Shown piece after piece: positions 51,501 through 60,019 of a stretch of 64,000 nt of DNA. Made by a program: the position numbers and the translations under genes. Under the pieces are notes generated by a model that ran no database searches, was not told the origin of the DNA, and saw nothing but the letters and a program-made list of their open reading frames with translations. The stretch spans positions 1,596,247 to 1,660,246 of the forward strand of contig SMSO01000037.1 of assembly GCA_004764695.1 (NCBI GenBank), given 5' to 3'. This DNA is from Schizochytrium sp. TIO01 (taxonomy: Eukaryota > Sar > Bigyra > Thraustochytrida > Thraustochytriidae). Every line of letters begins with the position of its first letter. The first letter of the stretch is position 1.

Positions 51501-54482
51501 GAAGTAGGCGAGCAACAGAGTAATATTGAAGATAATATTGACGATGAAAATGTCAGTAAAGCCACACCTGTTTCAAGAGCCGAAGGCAATGAACAGGACA
51601 ATGAGGACGGGGAGTCTTCCCCCTCTGCCTCTGCTACAAAGGGTAGCCATGAGGAGGCTGGGGCAAGCGAAGATGAAGAGAACGAGGAGGAGGCTGATGA
51701 CAAGCTTGATGGAGAGGAGCAGTTACTAGGTCGCGGTAAACGTAGGAGGAGCAGTGTTGTTTTGTCTACTTCTTCAATAAAAAGACGTCTTCGCTCTGGA
51801 TCGCCTGGCAAGACTCAGCAAATCGAGAACATTACGAACAAGACTGAGAATAAGAAAGAAAAGAAACGCAAGTCTAAAGACAAGGAAAAGAAAAAGCGTA
51901 ACAGCAAAGACAAGGAGAAAAAATCGTTGAAGAAGTCAAGCGGACGTCAGATTATCCGCAAGGTACCACTTTCTTCCGTGGAGACCATGAAAAGATTACC
52001 ATCACAAGGTGGTAACGCAGTTGACCCAGCAGACTGGTTAGCACATATTCCTCGTGCAGGCGACCCTGCATCTAAAGATAGCGTGCTCGAAAAGAAACGC
52101 AAGTTGGGCCGTAAAGTGATTCGAAAAATAATCCAAGGTGGTATTACGGGCCCGCAACTTGCGGGAACTTCGGTGCTTGTGAGCATGTTATCTCGTGATG
52201 TGGAGAAAGCTATCTTTGTGAAATGTAACTTCTACTACTGGGATGAGCCTTCAACAAGATGGCGTCGTCGTGAGAATGCCAATATTGATTATGGGCAAAT
52301 GGTGCGTACAATCTGCACGAACTTGAAACAGAATGAGTCTTTGCTTAGGTCACTCGTCAACCGTGACCTGACCCCTACAAAACTTGTGCATATGAAAACC
52401 TCCGAACTTGCCGTTGAAGCTGTCCGACGCAAATTCGAACGCGAGGTCCAGCAAGTACGTCAGTCCAAGGTGGTAATTCCTACAAATGTTGTGGTCAGTT
52501 CCAACTTTGACAAGAAAACTCGTGCCTCAGAGAAACAAATACAAGACGAGGTAGCATCTTCAGAAGATCAAAGTTTGGCTAAGGCTCCCGCTCAGACTAA
52601 TTCACTCAGTTCTTCTCCTATTTTACCGGTGGCAAATGGCGATGAGGCAAAGCAAGACCACATTAAGCCTGCAACGAAATCCAGTCATCCGATTGACCTC
52701 AAGATTGCGGAAGCATATAAAGCTGAGACACAAGCGAGATTGCTTTCGCAAGAAAACAGATTCACGAAACTAAAACGTGCTTCATCTGTTTCAAATGCTG
52801 AGGCCTTGCCTTCTTTGCGGGAGGTGCTTCGAGAAGCCACTGAAAAGAGTACTTACAACGACAATGAGGAAGACAATGGTGGCGTAGCCAACATTAGCGA
52901 ATCTACAGCCACCTCCGAGAAGCTACAACGGAAGACGTGGCAAGGGAGATATCGGCACGAAAAGACCATTTTTACCCTCCGTCCCGACTCTGCCATCTAT
53001 GGGCCTGGAATTTCATTGCGGAAGAGGATTTTACCTAGTGTGATGCTAGGTACTCTTGGGCGTCAAGGTCAGAATCTACGCTTGCATGGTAACATGAAAC
53101 CTGAGAAAGTGTTAACTTATTTGCGTACAGTCGAAACACACCCACAATCCTCTCGACAATTCGTTGTGGCAGAGATGCAGGCTGGATCATCAAATGGCAC
53201 TTCGTTATGGAAAGAGTTAGTCAAATTGGATCGTGTTGGTATTGTAGAGTTCAGCAGCGGGGTTCAAGCGTATCTTATTCCTCCGCGTATGGTGTCTCAG
53301 TTCCCGCAAGTTCGGCCGTACATCCGCGATACAAACATGGGCGCTGCGGTAATTGTTGTGAAACCAGCTTCTATGCCAAATTTAACAGCACTTCTCTCGT
53401 GCTCGCCGCTCGAGATCGAGTCGGACCCGAAAACCCATGTTGGGCTTAAACAGGGGGACAAACCACAAAGTGGACCGTTTTCTACTGGTGGCACTGATCC
53501 TAAAAAGCCTTTAATGAACACTCGCGACCTTGCAGATCTTGTGAAGCGAGCTAAACGTCAGATGAAAGAGCCTTCTCTTCACACGAATTCTAACTTTGAC
53601 TTAGAGAAAGCAGAACATTCTAACACCCCTGTCTTGGTTGGCGGGGCTCAGCCTCCTGGTTTGCCACTGATTCCGCCACAGATGGCACAGTCATCTCCGG
53701 GAGCATTGCCACCTACTCTTTCAAGGTCTCCTGTGGCTCTAGTACCTCCTATTATTCCTTCACCTCCACCCAGTGCATTGCCACCTTCGATACCTCAACC
53801 CCCACTCGGAGTAATGCCTCCCTCAGGTCCCCCGAGTCTCCCTTCAGCTGCTGGCTTACAAGGGCTTTTGTCGTCTCTTCGTAAGTCGAGCCAGGTTCAA
53901 AAACAGAGCTCAGAACAGAGTTCGCACTCGCCTTCCGGTCATCCGAATTCGCGTGTGGCGGGATCATTGGAGTCAGATACTTACAAGTACTCTCGTCAAG
54001 GTAGTCGGGAGATGGATTCAAATACTACTGGTACCGCACACTCTGACCAACAGCATCATGGTTATTCACGCTCCGGCCCCTCAGACGCGGAGCGAGACTT
54101 TATTGCACAGACTGCGTCATATTGTACGCAGAATCAGGCACACGATGGCCCGAGTGCTTACCATCTACTTTCGCATCGTTTGCACGAATATCCATTTGCT
54201 AGACATGACCATTCTGACCATGGTGTTTTTCTGCATTATTTGAAATACTATGGCGAAAATTCTCCTACCAATGCTGTTCCTCCCTCAAACCCACGACAGT
54301 ATAGCCAACGTAGCGGATATAATCAGCATCAGCAACACCAGCGACAAGGTCAATATCGTGGTCAGCATTACAACCATGCCCAGCAATTTCAGCCGCATCA
54401 AGGTAACGGGCGATATCAACAGCCCAATCATCATCCACGCCAGCAACAGTTTCCAAATCACCAGCCCCGCCATCGCTATTAA
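48573..54482 (+). CDS. Tandem Tudor / TFIIS central domain / SPOC domain protein (PHF3-DIDO-Bye1-like)
   Basis: 1969 residues, single exon, nuclear by composition. Order: an acidic N-terminus; a Ser run (about 121-131); a helical region (about 240-420) with weak PLU-1-like character (FVPEIEELLKNVKAYQAWV); two Tudor/agenet-like domains (722-786, VEWEENDWYLAKVAEY; 887-948, VEWKDEFWLGVVRKF); an acidic stretch (967-1050); a K/E-rich basic stretch (1090-1125); a TFIIS central domain (about 1180-1303, ending DLTPTKLVHMKTSELA); a SPOC domain (about 1454-1600, starting KTWQGRYRHEK); a Pro-rich region (about 1690-1770); and a His/Gln/Tyr-rich prion-like tail (1890-1969). TFIIS-M plus SPOC is the mark of PHF3/DIDO/Bye1 proteins, which bind RNA polymerase II and its phosphorylated CTD during elongation. 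Those carry a PHD finger; none is seen here, and Tudors occupy the reader position. Confidence 0.88.
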   Translation: MNMDDMELLDVDFSMTKEEQELLEAVEADGEYGENVFEDSLDPNLAFDAHSRPGEDDDLDMLDDTHAKDESIEQPLQNLAVDIAPPASSIDDNKTAAFRSQHESLTNFPKSGKSLKMPNSSSSSSSSSSITIKPEEIESLRKLEPVMGFNLQIDAARITRNVGEANDESTWEPSDSVHAILESADVSTKDSPSSSVALAEAEKRFTDIITTSSDPSIKEYADGVLQWRTRGAGLLEVAATRGFVPAPAVASLVYDFVQNEEMKSVPLCFVPEIEELLKNVKAYQAWVREYQNILPYFRTSRAGRRGTRSHDIPNSKRMSWERFCVMRERVKNEFPLLDSEHLRNLRSLSSLATSLADAISDVVERSGGAYPARPSSRVLEQHYQEVDEKCIAIDDIPILVRGATDLIRLCKMRKWRQLARRSLLHHNSRGAVSSLDDGADEEMVRAKLVWADPGDLAIEDLQELHDLGLACGAFQRAPTVPFSGKHHLVSECKEEQVLTERLSDLRAKTDIAQKKYTDTFQKIAEIYKLPERTTDNNSAGHVDRYKGPSDESDENAMDMVQELFRIEESSSGMCSEAGTGPKQGRHSSHVQHLVWFPERNQAHVLLACLQWYKISKPLLGEIRPILEACITENTEGAPSREIGESLEKLETVLRNGEEVGLGSANQAKALAHVGADQDRDAIGAARSCIEFLVEEYHLAKVLWNRVDTKLAYEVERWRRSLKGHILEVEWEENDWYLAKVAEYRNLDKLHFLVYDTGEVEAILVKWDGEALSMDGQDRIVWREAPPDREFIVSAEQEKEFKKRIRSMVRELDRAHAKARRKNPKLTDAQDGDQDSLRMDTAGRNLKNGSNEQDHMLERNVDKSQEDKSHDDDDDVMQNASSFEDLIVGDFIKVEWKDEFWLGVVRKFDKEHGLHCVLYEDGNSEYMRLHEDGTAQSKDGAESFSWINTSESFHVKKNEPIPEFQESGSDEEDEDGAEVGEQQSNIEDNIDDENVSKATPVSRAEGNEQDNEDGESSPSASATKGSHEEAGASEDEENEEEADDKLDGEEQLLGRGKRRRSSVVLSTSSIKRRLRSGSPGKTQQIENITNKTENKKEKKRKSKDKEKKKRNSKDKEKKSLKKSSGRQIIRKVPLSSVETMKRLPSQGGNAVDPADWLAHIPRAGDPASKDSVLEKKRKLGRKVIRKIIQGGITGPQLAGTSVLVSMLSRDVEKAIFVKCNFYYWDEPSTRWRRRENANIDYGQMVRTICTNLKQNESLLRSLVNRDLTPTKLVHMKTSELAVEAVRRKFEREVQQVRQSKVVIPTNVVVSSNFDKKTRASEKQIQDEVASSEDQSLAKAPAQTNSLSSSPILPVANGDEAKQDHIKPATKSSHPIDLKIAEAYKAETQARLLSQENRFTKLKRASSVSNAEALPSLREVLREATEKSTYNDNEEDNGGVANISESTATSEKLQRKTWQGRYRHEKTIFTLRPDSAIYGPGISLRKRILPSVMLGTLGRQGQNLRLHGNMKPEKVLTYLRTVETHPQSSRQFVVAEMQAGSSNGTSLWKELVKLDRVGIVEFSSGVQAYLIPPRMVSQFPQVRPYIRDTNMGAAVIVVKPASMPNLTALLSCSPLEIESDPKTHVGLKQGDKPQSGPFSTGGTDPKKPLMNTRDLADLVKRAKRQMKEPSLHTNSNFDLEKAEHSNTPVLVGGAQPPGLPLIPPQMAQSSPGALPPTLSRSPVALVPPIIPSPPPSALPPSIPQPPLGVMPPSGPPSLPSAAGLQGLLSSLRKSSQVQKQSSEQSSHSPSGHPNSRVAGSLESDTYKYSRQGSREMDSNTTGTAHSDQQHHGYSRSGPSDAERDFIAQTASYCTQNQAHDGPSAYHLLSHRLHEYPFARHDHSDHGVFLHYLKYYGENSPTNAVPPSNPRQYSQRSGYNQHQQHQRQGQYRGQHYNHAQQFQPHQGNGRYQQPNHHPRQQQFPNHQPRHRY

Positions 54483-54887
54483 AGTCTGAAGAGACGTATC
54501 AATAGCTTTATTGAGATGGAATCCTGCATTTTAAAACAAAATAGCGCCAAGTCATATTTCATTTCTCATTAGATGAGAGATATAGCCTGAAAGGAATTAA
54601 TAATCTTAATCTTATCTAATTTTCTTGATTTGATCATTGTATTTCCATTTAGAAGAGTAAGCTGTACGGCAGTGAGTAAGTTCTGGAGAGTTACAATAGC
54701 AAAGGTGACTTTAATTATTTAAAAGTGGCCTAGTCGATGTTTTCTGTCAGTTCTTGATGCTGCAATGGCGCTGCCATGCTTTCTTGTTTTTATTTTTTTT
54801 CCTCTTCGGACTGAACTCGATTAGCTAGCTAACAGCTTTTTGAAAAACCTACTGAGAGACGCCTGGCTGTTCATCTGGTTGTCGGTT
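54483..54887. other. Intergenic region between convergent genes
   Basis: 0.4 kb AT-rich, carrying the 3' ends of the SPOC-protein and phosphomutase transcripts. No gene. Confidence 0.5.
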
Positions 54888-56798
54888 CTACTTAATAAGT
54901 TCCTTGAGCCATTCACCACGGATTCCATTTTCAACAAGATCATCAAGCTCAGCGCGGACCTTCTCAGGATCACTACCGCCCATTTCACAGTAGTACTTGA
55001 GCTTAGGCTCGGTACCACTCATGCGCAGAGTAACTACACAACCGTTCTCAAAAGTGAATGTGAGCATACTACTGCTTGAGGAAACAGGTAATGTTGGTTT
55101 GTTGTCTGGCTGGGAATTATCAAAACCAGGGCTGAGAAGGTCCCGCACGTACTTCACTTTGTACTTGCCACACGTTTCTACATATTTACCGTTGCCGCCA
55201 AGCGCGGCAAAAACGCGTTTGTTGGCCTCTACATCGCGGCTCAAGACATAGCCATTGTTGGTGATAAAGTATCCGTACTTCTTAGAGAGGTCGTCGTAGT
55301 AGTCTGCACATGTTTTGCCTTCCTTCTTCAGCTGGTTGGCCATTTCTGCAAACACTGCCATGCCCGAAATGCCGTCCTTATCTGGAACGATGTCTCCAAG
55401 GCAAAATCCAATGGCCTCCTCAAAACCAAAGATAACGTCGAATCCTTCGTCACGAAGCTCAATAGTGTGGTTTCCAATCCACTTGAAGCCCGTGAGGCAC
55501 TCATCGAAGCGGAACCCTTCCTTCTCACCCACTGCGCGAAGCATCTTGGAGGACACGGTGGAAGCAATCATTGCGACACCTTTGTCGTGTTTGACACGTT
55601 TCTTGGGCACGTCCTTTTCTTCCCCATCTTCATTAGTATCATCGCTCCCACTAGCTACCACATTCTGCTTATTTTTTTGCCAGTTAGTCCATTGCCACAC
55701 ACCAAGAAGGGTACCGATTTCGTTACCTGTGAAGACGCGCCAACCAGAGCCGTCCGTTTTCTTTTCTGCAACAGCGAGTCGATCTGCATCTGGGTCATTT
55801 GCAAGAATTAGAGTGCAGTCTTCGCTGTCAGCTGCTTCGATAGCCGGGTCTAGAGCGCCCTTCTCCTCCGGGTTCGGGAATGGGGTTGTTGGGAAGTCTG
55901 GGTCTGGCTCAACCTGAGCTGCCACAGGGACAAATGGGGGTAGTCCAAATGCCTCAAAGCTCTTGCGGGCCCACCTGTGGCCAACGCCGTGCATTGCTGA
56001 GTACGCAATCTTGAGCTCCGATGCAGCATTGTCTTCCTTAAACCTGCACAGCTTCCTCGCTACCTCCTCAAAGTACGCATCTGCCACCTCATCCAGCACG
56101 TCCTCTACAGCGCCCAAACTTTGGTCACCATTCGTTTTGTCGGCATCTTGGTCTTTGGCGGCCTCGAGCAGGTCCTCGAGCTTGGCTTTGCCAATTTGCT
56201 CGTCCCATGGTTCAAGATTGTCTTCGATAGACTTGGCAATACCTACATCATGGGGTGCGAGCAATTGTACGGCGTTTTCCCAGTAGATCTTAATGCCTCC
56301 ATCGGGCCTCGGGTTGTGGCTGCAGGTGACCATGATGCCAGCTGCAGCAGTGAAGCGCTGCACTGCGAAGGGAACCATAGGCGTGGCGACGATTTCACGC
56401 AGCAGAATCACCTTGACACCACGAAGTCTACACGCAGCGGCCATAATAGCTGCGAACCCGCGTGAGGTCAGTGTGCCGCGCTCGCGGTGGTCAAAGCCGA
56501 TGACCACACCACGCTTCTTGAGCACATCGCTGCCCAGATGTGACTCCAAATACTTCACCAGACCTTGTGCAGTCTGAAGAGCGGTCAGGTCGTTCACGCG
56601 TGCACAGCCAGGGCCCATCTCACCACGCAGACCTGCAGTACCAAAGGAGATTCGTGTCCCGAAGGCCTCGGTGAGTCCGGCAACATCATCTTCGGCGATG
56701 AGTCTCTCAACGCCACTTCGGGTCTCTTCGTTAGGATCCCAAGACACCCACTGTACAGCAGCGGATCGCAGAGACTCGAGGTCCATGGGGGCGGGCAT
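54888..56798 (-). CDS. PGM2: Phosphoglucomutase-2 / phosphopentomutase family enzyme
   Basis: 636 residues (human PGM2 is 612). Alpha-D-phosphohexomutase superfamily, cytosolic. An early SFGTAGLRGEMGPG motif (51-64); the phosphoserine loop TCSHNPRPDGGIKIYW (158-173) with catalytic Ser160; the Mg-binding loop DPDADR (335-340); the sugar-binding loop GFEEAIGFCLGD (458-469); and the phosphate-binding loop RMSGTEPK (592-599). All four active-site loops are intact. The GGIKIYW ending and total length point to the PGM2/PGM2L1 subfamily, which interconverts ribose-1-P and ribose-5-P as well as glucose-1-P and glucose-6-P. A charged insert (about 380-405) separates two domains and is not conserved. 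No targeting peptide. Confidence 0.93.
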   Translation of the reverse strand: MPAPMDLESLRSAAVQWVSWDPNEETRSGVERLIAEDDVAGLTEAFGTRISFGTAGLRGEMGPGCARVNDLTALQTAQGLVKYLESHLGSDVLKKRGVVIGFDHRERGTLTSRGFAAIMAAACRLRGVKVILLREIVATPMVPFAVQRFTAAAGIMVTCSHNPRPDGGIKIYWENAVQLLAPHDVGIAKSIEDNLEPWDEQIGKAKLEDLLEAAKDQDADKTNGDQSLGAVEDVLDEVADAYFEEVARKLCRFKEDNAASELKIAYSAMHGVGHRWARKSFEAFGLPPFVPVAAQVEPDPDFPTTPFPNPEEKGALDPAIEAADSEDCTLILANDPDADRLAVAEKKTDGSGWRVFTGNEIGTLLGVWQWTNWQKNKQNVVASGSDDTNEDGEEKDVPKKRVKHDKGVAMIASTVSSKMLRAVGEKEGFRFDECLTGFKWIGNHTIELRDEGFDVIFGFEEAIGFCLGDIVPDKDGISGMAVFAEMANQLKKEGKTCADYYDDLSKKYGYFITNNGYVLSRDVEANKRVFAALGGNGKYVETCGKYKVKYVRDLLSPGFDNSQPDNKPTLPVSSSSSMLTFTFENGCVVTLRMSGTEPKLKYYCEMGGSDPEKVRAELDDLVENGIRGEWLKELIK

Positions 56799-59700
56799 AG
56801 CTATTAGACCACGAGGCGAAGATGGTGGGCCCTTCCGAAACTAATCTCTATTCCAATTTGATGGCCCGCAAAACTGCGTCTTGATCTTCTAAGCCTGTAT
56901 GCTACTACGAAACGGAATATAGACACTCAAGCGGCCCTAGACTCGAGCAAAGACACAAAGAGGTGTCTGCGTAGCTGGTGTTGAACCTAGAGGAATGAGT
57001 GCAATCGGTGTTTGCCTGATTTGACGCTTCTTCTGCTCTGAAGGTGATTGTAAGGACAGAAGATATTATTTCATCTTGGCTTTTTCTAAATTAAAAAAAA
57101 GAGATTCATTACAAAAAAAATAAAAAAATAAAGATAATAATAATGGTAATATGAGACTCGTGAGACTCAATCTTTCTATTATCGTCATTGATCACAAAAG
57201 ATCCACTTATTGCTAGCAGTTCATTATAGGTATCATATATACATTATATATTTATAAAGTTCTTAAGCAGTAAAGAAACAGGTATATGGATTCTGTCTTA
57301 ATATCATTGGTTAACCTACTTGGCAGACTTGATTTTCATTAGGTTCATAATACGGCCATACTTGGGGCACTTCTGACTTTTGATAGTTGGTGCCAATGGG
57401 ATTGCTCTCACGCATTTTCTTATGTTTCGAGAGAAGTTGCTCAAACCTTCTTGAAATACTCTTTCCTTCCCATTTTAATAAAATACAATAAGACTATTAT
57501 CATATGATGTTTGTTGTTAAAAAAAAAAAGGAAGCAAGAAAGAAAAAAAGAGGGGAAAACAAAATCAATATGTAATAGAAAACGAGCTTCCAAGTAAGAA
57601 CTTCTTCAAAACGGAATGGAGGCTCCGTTGAACGTGGCGAGATGGGCGAATAAACGCTCTGCATCAAGGCTTTGGAGATAGGTTTTCGACAGACCTTGCT
57701 CTTACCATCACCAACTATATAGGTAGTATGTTACATTGAGATATGCGCGGTTGACCGTCGTGCGAACCTAAATGCTCTGGTAGTTCTTGGTTCTTGGTTC
57801 TGCTGATTCTGGTCCTAGTTCTTGATTAGGGCGGAAGATTGGGTGGACTGAGTATGCGCGCCAATGAGACGGGCTTCAAGCTGTGCAAGAGTGGCACTTG
57901 CAAAAGAAGACATGATTCAGGAGACTGTGCTACGGACAACAATAAAGCTTGCAGAAAACTGAAGTAGTTATTCCCTGACAAACGATCGATAAGAAGTATA
58001 GGGTAGAAGGAGGCTAAGGGGGGATCTGAAGCTCCGGACCAAGTCACAATCTTGTAGAATGACGCATATAATGCTAGCTAATATGATTATTGGTAAACGG
58101 CATTGTCAGCGCAGCTTAAAGTGCCTGGGCGAGAAGGGCTCTCAAGTGAGGTCGAGCTGGACGGCCAGACACAGCGAAGGATTCTCTCGAGGATGCAATT
58201 TGCCATGTTTCAGAGGGAAAAAACAAAAAACCAATCATAAATACATGAATAACTGGCCCATCCTAATAACATAGTCTAGTGGCTGCTTTGAGCAATGTGT
58301 AGATCTAAATTAATCTGGGTTAGCTCTAACGAACACCAAAATATGGAGCCGTATGATAGTAAATCATACATAAAGTTTGATGATGGTGTGGGCAACACAC
58401 ATAGCTAATCCGAATCTATCAAGTCTTCTAGTTGTGTGCATCTTCACGCAAACATAACCAGTATCATATTTATTATAAGTCCCTCAGTTGCTATCATAAG
58501 TCAAATTGGTCTAACAAGACCTGACGAAAGGTTTGCCTGGCTCATCGCAAGTCTATTCTTCCGGAAACTACTTCATGAATGGTATGTCCTGGCTAGAGCT
58601 GATTCTTCACGTTGGAATCTACTCGATGCAAGTGAATAATTGGCTTGGTAATAGATCCTACCTTCGAATTCTAAAATGTCAAACAAAGGACATACTCATG
58701 CTTACCAGATGAAACTTGTCCGAATAATGTATGCTGCATGATTTTGCTAATATGCATTAATACATATTTGAGAAGCTCTGCAAGAAATGTTTCTCTTAGC
58801 CAAACAAAAGTCAAGCAAATTCAACCTTTCAACGAAACACTCATACAAATTAGAGAGCCTAGCTAAATGCTTGTTATGTGTATCTCAGAACATCTTCCAC
58901 CAGCACTACAGTGCGTAAAAACTTTGTTGATGGAGCTAAAGTTTCCAAGGGTACTATCTATGTGCCAAATTTCGCAACGAAGAGACCTATGAACCGGTGG
59001 CTCCCAAACTTCTCTTCCGGTTCTCGCTTCCTCCTTAGCCCATTAGCTATGATACCCTTACTTACTCATTAGTACTCCGTGCTACATCGTAAAGACAGAG
59101 GAAGGAGCGAAAGAAGGCCAATCAAATAGAGTAGTCATGCTGGTGAACGAATTGGCTGCCTTTGGTGTTCGCACTCTCCACTCCTGTTTCCGAACGCCCT
59201 TCTTCCATGCAATAGTCATGAGAGCGGCTCAACGAACACTCCTTTCTGGTAATACCTAGCTAGAGCCTTTTCATCCAGTACGCTACCTACCGTGACGTAT
59301 TGATCGAGTGAAGCTATTCTGCAAAGAAGCCCTTATTCTGCAAAGAATCCCTTATTCTGCGAAGAAGCCCTTATTCTGCGAAGAAGCCCTTATTCTGCGA
59401 AGAAGATCAATCAATCCATCGATTAAACGACGTGTTTGTATCGAAGGGATTAGTAGTACTCTCCAAGATTACCTAATACTGGTTATGGGTGCGCTAGTCA
59501 TCAAGATGGCGCAGAGAACCATTGGTGACTAGTAGAAGAGCGAGCATCCAATCTCTTCCACAGTAGGGCAAAGAAGCAATACTGTAGAGTTCTCGAAGAC
59601 CTACTATAGAGAGTTCTCGTATACTGTAGTTTGGCATCTATGGTCTACTATTGAGCAAATAAAAATAAATGGAGGGAAAGAGCAGAAGTGTTGGTTCTGG

Positions 59701-60019
59701 CGTCTGCAATGAGTTCTGGCTCCTCCTGTCTACTACGCCGATTTGCGGTCGAGACAAATTGAGAGCTTTCGGCATTTGCATTGTCCAGCACTCTCGTCAT
59801 CCCACTCGCATCCTGCTTGCAATTGCATCATGATCCTATCGATGCCATCGCCATTGTTGTTTATGATGACCATCAACTATTAGAAGGCCCTATTACTAGA
59901 CTTAACAAAGGGGCAAATTGAGTGATTCTCGAGACAGAAGAGCCAAACAAAGTCCAAGGACCTAGCTCTTCGCTGCTGCGTCGAGCACTGAGCACTCAGT
60001 CGCGGGCCTTTCTCAAGCG
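56799..60019. other. AT-rich intergenic region between divergent genes
   Basis: 3.2 kb. A/T homopolymers are dense at 57075-57140 and 57515-57560, and a 19-bp tandem repeat lies at 59311. Only short open frames without features. Promoters of the phosphomutase and LSG1 genes should be at the two ends. Confidence 0.55.
59311..59405. repeat. 19-bp tandem repeat, 5 copies
   Basis: The unit CCCTTATTCTGCGAAGAAG is repeated with small changes (GCAAAGAAT in early copies). Copies 4 and 5 are identical. It lies about 0.6 kb upstream of the LSG1 start. Confidence 0.9.
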
